From assembly GCA_036365515.1 (NCBI GenBank), contig CM070873.1, forward strand, positions 26,146,585-26,210,584: a stretch of 64,000 nucleotides of DNA, read 5' to 3'. The DNA is from Torymus aiolomorphi. Its lineage: Eukaryota; Arthropoda; Insecta; Hymenoptera; Torymidae. The notes beneath the pieces are model-generated. The model made no database searches. It was not told where the DNA came from and saw nothing but the letters and a program-made list of their open reading frames with translations. Made by a program: the position numbers and the translations under genes. Of the stretch, positions 11,831 through 23,711 are shown piece after piece; the stretch's first letter is position 1, and every line of letters starts with the position of its first letter.

Positions 11831-12750
11831 ATAATACCTCCACCATTATTAAGTACAAAACTTTTCATCAGAGCAGTAAGAGGAGATTTATACTACTGTA
11901 ACTTAAAAATAAACTGATTGCAAAATTATTGAAATAATTCTACTAGCTTTCTCTGTTATCAAGATGTAATGTAATGTCTTATGCGCAACACCGGCTTTGC
12001 AATGGTAGTACAATGAGTAACACGACGTCACCTCCCGGGTACGAGAGAATTAAAGCGTCAAATGAAAGTAAACTTTTCCTTATAATGTATTCACGCAGAT
12101 GCAAGTAATTTTATAATTTGGCAAATTATACTAATTTACAAACTAGTTTGGAAAAGTGTAAGACCATCAAGCTTTGATTAATTTATAAAGCACTAGAGTA
12201 TCCGAATTATCTTAATTTTTAGTATTTGTAAGGTTTAATGAATGAATGTAACATAAAATCGAACTTAAATCTTATAGTTTTCTAAAAGCTTACAATAATT
12301 GATTCAATAAGTAGTATAAAATTAAAATCGAAAATTTATTGATAGGAATCAAAGAAAACTTTTAGATTATTATTAATTTAGATGATTTATCTTGTAAGTA
12401 AAGAATATCTCATACCTTTTCCCTCGACACTTTTTATCTCATATTTCATATAATAAAGGAATTGGACCAAGAGCAAATGCGATTGCAACCTAAAATAAAG
12501 TTTGTACGCTACAATATGAACGGAAAAGTTTCTTCTTCAAATAACGTAAATCATAAAACAAAATGGAAGAAATAAATTAAGCAGAACTTTAAAAAAAAAA
12601 TTAAAACAAAATTATTTAATTCTTGTGAAAAAAAAAAAATTATAATTGAAGCCTTTTAAATGAAAACAAAGCAAGATCATTATACTCATGATGTTTTCAG
12701 TACACTATCAAAACAAATTGACAATCAATAACCCACCTTACATTCATTTT
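11831..12750. other. AT-rich stretch, nothing recognised
   Basis: Homopolymer A runs near 12590-12640; no gene or element border seen. Confidence 0.45.
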
Positions 12751-12754
12751 TAAT

Positions 12755-13260
12755 CTAAAGTCTATACCCGCAGTAAAAATCCATCCATCTCCGAACCCCA
12801 GCAACACACCGACGCACCGCCGCGACAGATTTCTCCTCAGACCCTTTACTCATATTCTCTATAAACCCACACGTGCCCAGGAAAATCCCAGCCAAAAGTA
12901 TTGAATAAGCGCGCACGACGGACAACAGCGCACGACGAGGAAAGCTGCTTCGTGACACGAAGCCAATTTCGCGAAAGTGCCGTAAAACGGGCAGCTGATG
13001 CTCCGCTCCCTCCGATATTTTGATCCCCCGTGTGCGAATTAGCGCGTCTGCGTGCGCCGCGAGGGGATTGATCCACACGAGAGTAGAGAGTAGGTATAAG
13101 GTAGACGGAGATGGAGTGTATACGTCTGGGTGTACCGTTTGGATCGGCGTCGTGAGAAAATTCGATGAGGGTAGGTAGAACGTTGCGAAAAGGGTTGTAG
13201 CGACAGTTTTGCTGTTTACTTGATTTGGATGTACGGTTGGTAGGGGTTTTGTTGTGTTAT
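12755..13260. other. GC-rich patch
   Basis: CpG-rich island with overlapping minus-strand ORFs of 107 and 76 codons in different frames. Neither shows a domain or splice context, so they are best treated as compositional. Possible regulatory DNA. Confidence 0.35.
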
Positions 13261-13795
13261 TTTTTATTAATTTATAGTCAGTTTATGTTTATGAAATTAT
13301 TAGTTATTACGTAATATTTTTATTGACATTCAGTAGAAAACGTTAATATAGGGTACAGAGATGTATGAAATTCTTTACGTTAATAATAATTACAGTACAA
13401 TGTTCAAGTGGAACCTCTGCACTATAATTATTACAGTTATTATGAAAATAGATTTAACTGTTTTGTTTTTGTTTTAATATTTTTCTGCTCTCTTTACTTT
13501 ATGTAAATACTTTACGTTTAAAAAATCTCCATATATGAACTCTCAAAGTTGTACAATCTGGTTGTCATGATTTATGGTATAAAGATCTTTTCTTTTCTCT
13601 ACTGTTTATTGTGACGCTAACAGCTTTTACTATTTTAGCCTTATATAAAAGACTATAACTTTTTTATGTTCAACCGTTAAACAAAACTTACTGTATTAAT
13701 TGGAAATCTCTGAATAAATGGTGATAGGGTATAAAACATTGATTTGACTACAAAGAAGCACAGAATCGCTAGCAAAGACGATGATCTAAGATTAT
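13261..13795. other. AT-rich stretch, nothing recognised
   Basis: No supported feature. Confidence 0.45.
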
Positions 13796-13946
13796 TTTGA
13801 TCTTTCACATCCGATACTGGAAATTCTATTTTGCATCCATGATTCAAATTTAACACACATTGAATTACCAAATACAAGAACTATAAAAAAGAAGTACGAA
13901 AAGGTCAAAAATATCTTTAGAAAATCGCTTTTCCCATCCGCTACTG

Positions 13947-14712
13947 CACTGAGAAAACTGTCGTAGGAAAATTTACTGAAAAACTAACAAAAATTACTAT
14001 ATTTGATAGCAACGCGGGGATATAAGCAAATTATAAAAAATTTTGCTATAGTTCAGGAATATTTACAAGGTATCTTAATAATTTTTACTACTACACATAG
14101 CAAAAAGTGCCCTCTACATGTAGTACTTATTGCGTGCACGCCGGGAGCACGTGTCTGATTGAGGTTATGTTTCTCCCGCAATTTGAGATTATCTTCCTTT
14201 TAAGTTATCAAAAACATCGACAATATCGATTCAGTTGTTTTATTTTTACGTTGTGCAGGTGAGCTATGAGTTATTTCTTTATATTATCATAGTTATTTAT
14301 TGCTATCAAATAATCATCAAAGTTCTCTCGTAAGCGAAGGTAGCCAATGTATCAGTTCCAAAATTTTGTACTCAAGAAGCTCACGTGGGTAAGAGGTTAG
14401 CGCGTCTGCCTAGCGTGCGGAGGGTCCAGGGTTCGAATACACAACCACCGTAAAAAAAAATTTTTTATTTCCTTATTTATTTCTTGTATAGCTAAATTTA
14501 ATTAATAATATATTAAATATTGTATAAATATTAGGTATCCTATAGATATAAAATCATGAAAACCAATTTTTTTTAAGTTTAAGCTTGGCTACAAAAATTA
14601 CTATATTAGTTAGCAAAAGTACCTAAATTTCCATGATATCCCATCGTTGCTATAAAAAATAGTAATTTTTATTAGCTTTTCAGTAAATTTTCCTACGACA
14701 GTTTTCTCAGTG
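13947..14712. mobile_element. CACTG-ended non-autonomous transposon with TG duplication
   Basis: Inverted ends CACTGAGAAAACTGTCGTAG and counterpart form arms of about 55 bp, continuing into AAAAATTACTAT-like words. TG flanks both sides (13945-13946, 14713-14714), and the neighbouring tandem copy supports the empty site. CACTG ends with a 2-bp duplication fit the EnSpm/CACTA group. A tRNA-like segment lies inside at about 14388-14446. No transposase ORF. Confidence 0.82.
14388..14446 (+). other. tRNA-Ala-like fragment (pseudo-tRNA or SINE head)
   Basis: The segment carries an A-box-like TTAGCGCGTCTG, an anticodon-arm-like stem TCTGC/GCGGA with loop CTAGCGT (anticodon position AGC, alanine), and a B-box-like GGTTCGAATAC. 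The T stem does not pair well and a normal acceptor stem is not visible. It is followed by A/T runs. It is therefore a tRNA-derived remnant, not a convincing functional tRNA. Confidence 0.5.
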
Positions 14713-14879
14713 TGGGAATCCTATTTAGCATCCACTAAAATGCTTCAAATTAAACATACCTTGAATTACCAAATACAAGAACTCTAAAAAAGTACGAGCA
14801 GGTCAAAAGTTATATTTTTAGAAAATCGTTTTTCCCAACTGAGAATTCGGCGACACAAGAAACTGCATTAGTTATAGAG

Positions 14880-15420
14880 CACACCTCTCTTTCACTCCCT
14901 CTCACTCTCCTGTCGCGCATTTAAAGACAGAAAATTCAGCGCCAGAAGTCCGTTCTTATTATATATCACTTTGAACCCCCCGCCCCTGTAATTTCGAGTG
15001 AGAGCGAGCGAGCGTCGGGATGGAAATTGCCTTTCGCTTCGACATAATCTGCATAAATCCGGCGGTGCGCACGCGTGGCAAGAGAGAATGTTAGTCCTCC
15101 TCTGCATAACTGTCTTCTTGCTCTCTCTCCCCCATCCCGCTTTAACATTCTAATCTCGAGAGGAGAGCGAGAGGGAGACGATTTCGACTTATAATATGTA
15201 TGCATGTATATTAGGAGGGAGGGAGCCAAGTTGCTAATTGACATAGTTTTTCGGCAGCCGGGCGTAGGGGCCACTACTACGCGCCAAAATTCAATAACGT
15301 TATAGCAGACACCGCGCGCGTATAGGTACGTGTAAGCTCTGGCTCCTAGCCTGCGTTCTCGCCTGTTTTGGGACCACCTCGGCCAGGCTGAATTTGTAGT
15401 TGGATTAGGGAAATATCAGC
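14880..15420. other. GC-rich patch
   Basis: CpG-rich DNA with CT/GA-rich stretches at 14885-14911 and 15118-15180. Overlapping minus-strand ORFs without domains. Possible regulatory DNA. Confidence 0.35.
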
Positions 15421-15504
15421 GACTAATGTTAGGCGCGTATTAGTCGATGTAAATCTTGGAATAAATTGGAGGAAATGTGTTTCACTTTGATATATTTTTT
15501 TTTT

Positions 15505-15855
15505 ATAACTGAGTGCGTAAAACTCGACTTTAGATGCCTGTTTAGCGTGCGTAAAGTACCCCCTTTTTTCACTAGTGCGTAAAGTGTTTACTTTACGCAC
15601 TCGGTGCGTGAAGTAGTGCGTAAAGTACTCACTTTACGCACTCGTGAAAGAAATCCGGATACTTTACGCACGCTGAACAGACATTTAACGTAGAGTTTCA
15701 CGCGCTCAGTTATAAAAAATAGGAAACGCAACACGTGCGAAAGCCAGTAATCTTTGCACGGGTATCTTGTCGCCCTCGCTTCGCTCGGGCGACAAACAAT
15801 ACCCATCCAAAAATGATTCGCTTTACGCACTAGTTGCATAATGTACTATTATGGA
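15505..15855. repeat. Nested hairpins with GTGCGTAAAGT words and GAGCG-type core
   Basis: Inverted repeats built from GCGTAAAGT/ACTTTACGC occur at least six times, arranged as several stacked hairpins. Near 15772-15796 is a GC-rich palindrome, TCGCCCTCGCTTCGCTCGG, typical of the other hairpins of this family in the window. The right edge reads TTGCATAATGTACTATT, matching the terminal word seen in related elements at 34, 38 and 57 kb. Non-coding foldback element. Confidence 0.7.
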
Positions 15856-15935
15856 GTCGATGTAGAGACTTACTTGTGGTACGGTAAGTTTATTATTTTG
15901 TTTCTTATAAAGAGTTGAAATAAAATGTCTATTAA

Positions 15936-17058
15936 GGTAGTACTCTGGTAGAAATTGTCTCTATCGGAAATGGCCAGGAAAATAATAAATAGCTAGTAAA
16001 AATAGCTATTTTTTTCTGGCTATTGATGAAACGATTTTTCCGGCCATATTTTCTATTTAATGGAGATAACACAACCTTAAAATGTTTTTACTAAATTTTC
16101 TCTGTAATTTGATCATGTATATTTAAAAACAAATATTAAAAAAAGATAGCTAACGAAAATCTAAACACGAATTATTGGTATTTAAGTCGTTTAAGTACTG
16201 TTTCAGGGGATACAAACGAAAACAATGATTTTTCCGTTTGATTCTGTCTCTCTCACTCCTTGCCATTATAGCAAGACTCTTATTAGCCATTTCCTGACTA
16301 AAAAACTGGCCAACTTTAATATCTTTTAAATACTCACAAATAAGCTAATGTAAATTTGTGAAAAAACTTATTCTATTATTCTGTCTATTAAATGGCGAAT
16401 ATGATCGGAAAAATCGTTTCATCGATGGATAGAAATGGCCAAGAAAAGTGTCTAGTTTTTAATGATTATTGAGGAAACTAGCTATTTATTAGGTAAATAA
16501 TGGAATCGATTTCCACCAGGATACTGTCGCTACAAATTACCATTGAGATTTCGACGAGACTTAACATACTTATATATTTCGGTCTAAAAGGGACTCAAAA
16601 CAAATTTGGTCAGGTCAGGTGACGTGAGAAAAAGATATTAGCATTTTCATTTTCACTCATTTAGCACGGGTTCTACTGGGAAATCGCTCTTTTTGTAGTT
16701 TCAATTAATTATTTTGTAAAAATTACCGTTCAGTTTTTTTTGAGAATTTTTGTAGTAAGAGATAAATATTTCAAGAATATTTATCATTTTCGAAAACTAT
16801 GATTAGGCAGATATACATATTAAAAAAAATTAATTGTAAGCAAAAAATTTACATTTAAACTCAATAAATAAGTCAAATCAGCTTTTGCATGGAACTTTTT
16901 ATTAGTAATTAGGAGGAATAGAATTATTTAATGCCAACGCATAATCATTATTAAGTGTATGTTCATCTGTGCAGCTTCTTTAGCAAAGAGTATTTTGTGA
17001 ATAAACAAGAAATAAAAAGTGCGCTTATTCTGACTAGTGACGTAGCGACAGTACTACC
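15936..17058. mobile_element. TTAA-type non-autonomous transposon with interrupted left end
   Basis: Ends GGTAGTACTGTCGCTAC and its inverted counterpart (17042-17058), flanked by TTAA at 15932-15935 and 17059-17062. The left terminal repeat is split after seven bases by another transposon (15943-16521); the intact right repeat shows the original sequence. A piggyBac/Kolobok-type insertion is likely from the TTAA. No transposase is present. Confidence 0.88.
15943..16521. mobile_element. CCCTGGTAG-family MITE nested in a terminal repeat
   Basis: Ends CTCTGGTAGAAAT and ATTTCCACCAGGA, flanked by TA at 15941-15942 and 16522-16523. The empty site survives in the other terminal repeat of the host element (17042-17062), so the boundaries are secure. 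Inside, inverted words such as AAAATCGTTTCATCGATGG and its counterpart at 16027 suggest longer imperfect arms. Non-autonomous. Confidence 0.9.
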
Positions 17059-17062
17059 TTAA

Positions 17063-17342
17063 GTAGGTTATACGATGTTTAGAAAATAAGATAATATGTA
17101 GGAAGTAAATCATATTCCTTAAAAATGAAATAACATGATATTTGTATTACTAAAAGCATTTACAAACATCACTTTACAAAATTACGGAATTTTTTAAGTA
17201 TTATAAATTTTAAATAAAAAATAATTGATAAAAAATTTGTCTATAACACATAGCTGTAAAATGGCAAGAATATTCTATAATAACGATTCAATGATACTAT
17301 TTTGAAACATTACTGACATGTTTTACATCCATGACTTTGTAA
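17063..17342. other. AT-rich stretch, nothing recognised
   Basis: No supported feature. Confidence 0.4.
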
Positions 17343-17350
17343 GAATCAAA

Positions 17351-17504
17351 GGCATGGTGTGGTTTGTGCACATAAGAATTATGCACATATTTATTGTGCA
17401 CACTTTAGCATTGGTGTATATCTATATCTATGTGTATACTCCAATGCTAAAGTGTGCACAATAAATATGTGCATAATTCTTATGTGCACAAACCACACCA
17501 TGCC
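17351..17504. mobile_element. Near-perfect hairpin MITE with 8-bp duplication
   Basis: A 154-bp foldback whose arms (starting GGCATGGTGTGGTTTGTGCA) match almost perfectly around a short TATATC centre. GAATCAAA lies directly outside both ends (17343-17350 and 17505-17512). The 8-bp duplication points to a hAT-type transposase. High arm identity suggests a recent insertion. Confidence 0.9.
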
Positions 17505-17512
17505 GAATCAAA

Positions 17513-18250
17513 TGCCTCAAGCATTGACAAATTAGTTATCTTGGTCGGTTTTTTAAATATTCATATAAATTCAGTAAAAATGTAAATATGGTAATAAATT
17601 CTCCCTTGAATTCCAAACTCCCTAGTACTAAACATAACTATCTAAATATACCCTTTACAAAAAAAAAAAAAAAAAAAAAACAAAAAAAAACAACCCTAAA
17701 AAGTTTATTCAAACAGTTTCCAGTCCTCCCAACCAATAAAAACTAAAGCCCCACTATAAAACTGACACCCGCACAGAACGCATATCCCTACAGCCATTTA
17801 AGACTCGCTCCCCCGTCAACGTCGTCGCCGCGCACGTCACAACATCTATCCCCCCATAGCCGCGGCGATGGACCGATAAACGCGTTCTAACGTCTCCCGC
17901 ATGCGCGATCCCGCGAGATTGCACCCGCGCGCTATGAGGATTTATGGTGTCCGCAAGGCGACCTAAAAATTCTCGCGGTCATTTTTCATTGCACGGTTGG
18001 CTCTGTTATCGCGGGATCTGCAGTGGGCGTGTGGGTTTCTAAGAGGGAGAAGAGGCTTGTAATCTAATCGAACGTCGGTCGGGAATTGCCAGTAGCAAAT
18101 GATGTCAAGGGTGAAGATGTATTTGGCTGAGGGGTTGGGGATATATGTTGATGCGAATTTCTCATTACCCACGCCTTGTTAGGGCAAAATGTAGCGTCTT
18201 GCATTTTTGAATGAAGATCTGATTAGTGTAAGTGTCATCTCTTAAGGGAC
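17513..18250. other. A-rich stretch then GC-rich patch
   Basis: An interrupted poly(A) run lies at about 17660-17692. From about 17770 to 18190 the sequence is CpG-rich, with no supported exon. The 69-residue minus-strand ORF at 17963-18172 has no recognisable motif. Confidence 0.35.
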
Positions 18251-20075
18251 ACTCCAAAACGTTATCGATATATTATAATACATTTATTGTTACTGTAATG
18301 GAATTTTTTATTTTACTTTGTTGATTAGTGAGGTATGAATGTATTTGGTGATTGCATAAATTTCCGGGAAGATACTTTGGAAAGAAAAATTAACTTGCAT
18401 TGTTGGAATATAAAAAAATTAATTTTTGTAGTCGGATAAACGTACTACAAAAACGCAAGCTATACCTGAAGCTTTTGCTCTATAATAAGAACGATTTATG
18501 TTCAAAAAACATTTTTCTTAAGCTTCAGTAGTATTTTATAAAAACTCACTATTTATTCAAAACACTAAAATAAAAGAAATGTGAATTTAAATTTAAGATA
18601 ATTTCCTATTTTTAAATATCGTTTCATTTCAACTTTCAAAACTACGAATCGATTAAAAAAAAAGGAACTTTTCCAAACGACTAATTCTCGAAACTAAGAT
18701 TCAGACGCATCCTGAAAACATCTAGATAATTTTTCAATCACCTTTTATCTTTTCCAACTATCAACTTTTCCAATCGCCTTTCCATTTTTCTTATGGAAAG
18801 GACTAGAACCTGGCCATCCTCTTCTCCAATCGACCTATACCCACCTTTACGCTTATTCTTTCCATTTTTCGATGAAATACTTTTCCGCACCTGCATACTA
18901 CTGACACTCGCTCAAGTTTGAAGACACGGCGAGAGATCGTCTTCCCTCCGAAAAATCGATTCCCCGCCGCGCAGGAGAGCCGCCTATACACAGGCGCGCG
19001 CTGAAACTCTCTGCGTATAACGCGATTACAAGTTTTAAACGCATTTGTCGCTGCGCGTGCGCCTGTTACACTGCAGTTTTATTGAATGAGGTAAGTGAGG
19101 CGTGGATTACACACCGACGATGCGCTTTGCGGTCTGCGAAATAGTTTTTTTTTTCACATCGCAGTGTCGGGGAAAAAATGCGCGAGACGAAGGTTCGCTG
19201 AAATGACGGTGTAAAGTATATGGGGATGGAATGCAATTTGAATGAGTCGTCGAGCGACTGGGGATCTCTTTCCTGTCCAATTACTTTTATGAAAAATGGA
19301 TGCTGCAATCACGTTGCATATATAGTTATGCAGTGTAAAAAGTTTTCGTGTTATATTTAATGTACGTAACGGATGAAAATTTGAAGCAGGTACTCTAGAA
19401 ACCTTTCTTGTATCATAAACAAAGTTTTCTTTACTATGAATAAGATCCAATGCAATACTTTTACTTTCAATGACGTATTGCTGTTGACAAATTTTATAAT
19501 TATTATTTTTTTTTTTCATTCAAATAGTATTAAATTTAACGACATTTTAAAAATGTAGTCTTGAAATGAATGAAAAGGATATTTCATAATGATTTTGTAG
19601 AAATTTCACATGCTATCAATGAGACAAATATTGTTTTCAGTTTTTAGGTGTGAACTCATATTAACACTAAAGATGAAACTATTTATGCTACTGAATTATG
19701 CTGCTTTTTGTCTAATAAAATTATCATTTACGAATAAAGCACACATCTTTCTCAATGATCAAGACATTAATTCTTTTAAAACAATGCATAAAACTTCTTT
19801 ACCATTCGAAATTTTACAGCCGTGAACGAACCTATCGCCCGTCAATCAATCTAGTCCAATATCACGTTTCAACGAAAACATATTTCATTGAAAATATTTC
19901 CTACAGTCGACGTCAAAATGGACAGCCTTCAATTAATCTATGATTTACCTCCATCGTAAAACCGAATATTCGTGTGAAAAATGCATTTCCTTCCAACATT
20001 CATATTACAAACCTACAGCTCCTTCACTTGTAAGATTATTTATACAGCAAACACCCAAATAATCGTTTCTCCGAT
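18251..20075. other. AT-rich stretch containing a CpG-rich patch
   Basis: AT-rich at both ends, with a GC-rich patch at about 18780-19250. ORFs here (for example 121 codons at 19154-19519 on the minus strand) overlap on both strands and lack domains. I could not support a gene. Confidence 0.4.
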
Positions 20076-20690
20076 TCGCAATCGCCTCGACGCGCAGAAA
20101 TATCACTTCGCACCTATACCCGCCCTCGAGTATGTCTCTCTCTCTCTCTCTCTAAACTTAGACACATCCGTTCCCGCGCGTCTTGAAAAGATCTAGGCCG
20201 CGTCGCGCGAGTACATATATATTCCTCGATATTAAAACCCCCGCACTTCCCCAGCAAAGTACCTACCACTCGCTGGTGTAGTACTACGAACACGCTCGTT
20301 AAGTTCGAAAGACGCGTGCGCGCGCGAGCGCTTAACGGCCGGAGGGGGTGAATTCATCTTGCCGCCTCGGCGTGTATTTAGGCGGCAAATTGCGAGTGCC
20401 TAGCATGGGATAGTAAATTGTCTCTCCCTCTCTCTCTCTCTATCTCACCCCCCGAGCGTCTGTAATTCCACGTCGCGCTTCTCATTAGGTTGGGAGCGAC
20501 GAGGCGCAGCCGTTCGCCTGTCATTTCGTCGCTCTCGTCTCGCTTTTTGCGGTCGGTTGAAAGTTGGTAGGGTGCTTTACTCGGCTGATTTTTTATCGGC
20601 CGCGGTGTTGAATTTAAAGGACGAAGCCGTTCGGGTTAAGCGACGGTTTGACGTGTAAGCGTGGCATTTTCTGTGTTTATTCGCGGCATT
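20076..20690. other. GC-rich patch with CT repeats
   Basis: Strongly CpG-rich, with (CT)n tracts at about 20134-20152 and 20420-20443. A TATATATA word is at 20213-20222. No coding exon with good splice signals found. Regulatory DNA or an untranslated exon is possible. Confidence 0.35.
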
Positions 20691-21335
20691 ATCAGAAGAG
20701 TAGTTCAACTTCACCATAAACTGGGTATAAATTTACTAGGGAACTTGATTTCAAAATTTTGCATAGGAATATTTTCTTGTAATAGTTTATTGTTAAATTC
20801 GTACTAATCTACAATAATTTACTGAAAAATATCTAATATTTTGTCTAATGTTATTGAAATAATGTGGAAATAATAGTTGAATAAAAATAAATGGCGATTC
20901 GAATAGATTAATGATGGAAGTTATAAGTTATATCGATTTTTAAAATCCCTTCTAAATTCATTAAAATATTAAAAAAAGATTTTTCTTGAGATTGTACTGC
21001 TAACAGTATATGTATATTATATTGAATGTCCAATAAAGGTTAATTTCTTTCAACTCGATTAGTCAATATAAGTAATGTATTTAATGAGAGCATTTATAAA
21101 ATGCATTTTGATTCACTTTATGCTCGCTTTATGCTAATGACATTTTTAGTATAAATTGTTGTAGCATTAAAAAATTAAAATTCGACACAGGAATGGAATT
21201 AGGATATTAAGAAAATGCATTTATGCATCTTTTAAGCAAATTGCAGTTAAATTAAATAACATTTAAAATTATTATTAATAATACATACATTTTTAAAGTA
21301 TGCATTGCAGGTCCTTAGAAATTAGGGTGGCATTA
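20691..21335. other. AT-rich stretch, nothing recognised
   Basis: No supported feature. Confidence 0.45.
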
Positions 21336-21352
21336 AGAAAGTAGATTATATT

Positions 21353-21642
21353 AGTTAAAATTATGACGATCGTTGGAGGAAAAATAAAAACAAGATGTTG
21401 AATGTTGATAATGGCAACGTTTCGTTGGCATTGGTGCGCCAATCTCGACCTTAAGGTCGAGATTAACATCTGATCGACGGATTATATCCATACACTTTGT
21501 AATTTGGCCTGATGAGGTTGGCGCACCAATCCCAACGAAACGTTGCCACTATCAACATTCAACATCTTGTTTTTCTTTTGCCTCCAACGATCGTCATAAT
21601 ATTACTAATTGAAAAAATGGATGGCGTCATATCTTCAACTTT
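21353..21642. mobile_element. Foldback element between 15-bp direct repeats
   Basis: Arms of about 81 bp (21360-21440 and 21520-21600) start ATTATGACGATCGTTGGAGG and reach GGTGCGCC. An internal small palindrome, TCGACCTTAAGGTCGA, lies at 21446-21461. The same 15 bases AAAGTAGATTATATT lie at 21338-21352 and 21643-21657, which could be a long target duplication. Superfamily unknown. Confidence 0.65.
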
Positions 21643-21659
21643 AAAGTAGATTATATTTT

Positions 21660-22200
21660 AACCCTTTGGCTCCCTCGAGACCCTTTAGAAGCGTTCACGG
21701 ATATTTCTTCTACTGCCAGTAACTCGCTTAAAATCATATGAATATATTAACTTTGAAAAAGGAACCTCTTATCAATTATTCAAAAGTAAAAAATTTTAAT
21801 TGGAGATGTAGTAAGGTGAATTACGTTTTTCATTTAACTATACCAGAAAACGTAATAGTTTTTCAATTAAAAAAATCGACATTAATCAACATTCTTACAC
21901 CAAAATTCATCTATATAAATCCATTAAAAAATAATTATTGAAAATACAAACAATGAAAAAAGTGATTTACTTATATAAAAACGTGTTCAAGTCTTTTGAG
22001 CTATGCATATAATCATCATTTCATTCGAGTATTTTCTCATTTTAAATAGTATTACTATTTGTACGAATTCGAAAAAAAACGCGATCGCTATCTATACTAA
22101 TTCGAAGATGTGATTTTTATTATATTTTAAATAACTTACTATAAGTAAAATATTTTTTAATGAAATAATTCTATATTATTAATAAGATTTTATGTGCTCA
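21660..22200. other. AT-rich stretch, nothing recognised
   Basis: A 67-codon ORF at 21738-21941 lacks any motif; otherwise nothing to report. Confidence 0.4.
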
Positions 22201-22202
22201 TA

Positions 22203-22707
22203 CCCTGATAGAAATTAGTCTATTAAAAATGGGCAGGAAAACAGAAACTGGCCATTGGAAATGGCTAGTTATTAGATACAAGTGTAACGCTTTTTTCCAT
22301 CAACTTCTCCCATTTTATAGAATGGCGCCAACCTCAAAATCTTCACATTAAAATTTCATACCAATTTAATCATATATTTTAAAACTTATACTCTTAAGAG
22401 ATAGTTTACCGGTCTGTAAACAAAATTTAGTAGTCTGTGTACTATTTACAGCTTTATTCTATAAGATATAAACCAAAATCGTTATTTTATCACGTGACTC
22501 TATCTCTTTCACTCATCGTCATAAGAAATCGCTTGTTACTAAATTTTTAAAGGCTTCATCGGTTAGGTATTTTAATTAGCATTAAAATGCCAAATTAATA
22601 GATAGTACCAAATTTACCTTATCGTAGAAAACTGGAGTCCATTTTTTTGCCATCTTGGTTCAAACTAGCTATTTACTACCAAAAAAATGATTTCAATTTC
22701 TACCGGG
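22203..22707. mobile_element. CCCTGGTAG-family MITE, short subtype copy 1
   Basis: Ends CCCTGATAGAAATTAG and AATTTCTACCGGG, flanked by TA (22201-22202, 22708-22709). The body is closely similar to the element at 49180-49736, sharing GAAACTGGCCATT and the A/T-rich middle, so the two define one subtype. Non-autonomous. Confidence 0.88.
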
Positions 22708-22709
22708 TA

Positions 22710-22850
22710 GTAATAATTTTATAGATTGAATTTATTGATCCTCAATGAGGAAAATCTCTTACAGTTCGTCGTATTACCTTTCCTTCATCGAAATAGTGCG
22801 GTTATATTATAATTACTTATATTTTACTTTATTTGTATTTATATTTAACT
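22710..22850. repeat. Dispersed repeat, inverted relative at 34790-34945
   Basis: TTGAATTTATTGATCCTCAA and the following TCGTCGTATT...TTTCATCGAAATAGTG segment recur in reverse orientation near 34790-34945, with moderate divergence. The nature of the repeat is unknown. Confidence 0.6.
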
Positions 22851-23700
22851 TTCACACTTTGTCCACTAGATGGCTGCCACTTCTTGGCTTCCACAAATAA
22901 AATGTCTTTCCCACTATCTTAACCTGTTTCCGCTGAAAACGCCACTCGCGGTACATCGATCTTTGAGGGCTCATAACTAATGCTATAGGCGTTAAAAAAA
23001 ATTGAGAGAGACATATTTTTAAAGTTTAAGACATGTTCTTTCCCATGGTGAACTCAAAATTGCTCCAAAATATTATTAATTATGAAGAAATGCCGTTTAA
23101 ACAAAAAAAGGACGATTTTTTCGCTCTCTTTTTTTTTAAATTGAGTTTTCAAAGGCTTCCCCGTCGGCAATCGACCTGGAACCTTTTTAACCGGTGGAAT
23201 AAATGTCTGAACTTTAACAATCCATGACTCAAAGATTGATTTTTGTCTTAGTATTTTCAAAATGGCCCCCGAACCGCAAAATTTTTGCAAATGCATCTAA
23301 ATTTTTTCAATGGCTTTCGAGAAAATTTTTTAATTTTGCAAATGGCAAACTTTTTGCAAAATCGAAAAAATTACTCAAACCGCTCCAAAAAAATTCTCAT
23401 GTATTCTTTGGCTAATTCTAAAAACATTTTATCCTTAGACATTTTTTCTGTGCATTTAGGTGCATTCTTTGAGTAATTTTAAGAACTTTTTCACTCAAAT
23501 ATTAAAAGAAATTTTTTTTTAAATAATATATAGTAATAGCACCTGGTTTTTCATTTTTCCCGCTCTGATCGAAATGGACCAAATGTCATATGCATGGACA
23601 TGATGGTATTCCAACATTATAACATTATAGGTTATATTTACCATGTACTGAAAATGTGAACAGAAGTAATTATTCTATGTCGTTTGTTTTACAGAATATT
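22851..23700. other. Non-coding stretch, nothing recognised
   Basis: Small ORFs at 23033-23476 lie in overlapping frames on both strands and have A/T-run composition. No domain seen. Confidence 0.4.
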
Positions 23701-23711
23701 ATTGTTAAATA

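Larger units (their letters stand above)
13798..14840. repeat. Tandem duplication interrupted by a transposon
   Basis: A unit of about 130 bp (13808-13940) is repeated directly at about 14713-14840, with roughly 80-85% similarity by eye. The shared part includes TTGAATTACCAAATACAAGA and a following ATCGCTTTTCCCA-like segment. The CACTG-ended element at 13947-14712 is inserted near the start of the second unit. The first unit therefore shows the uninterrupted sequence. Confidence 0.75.
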
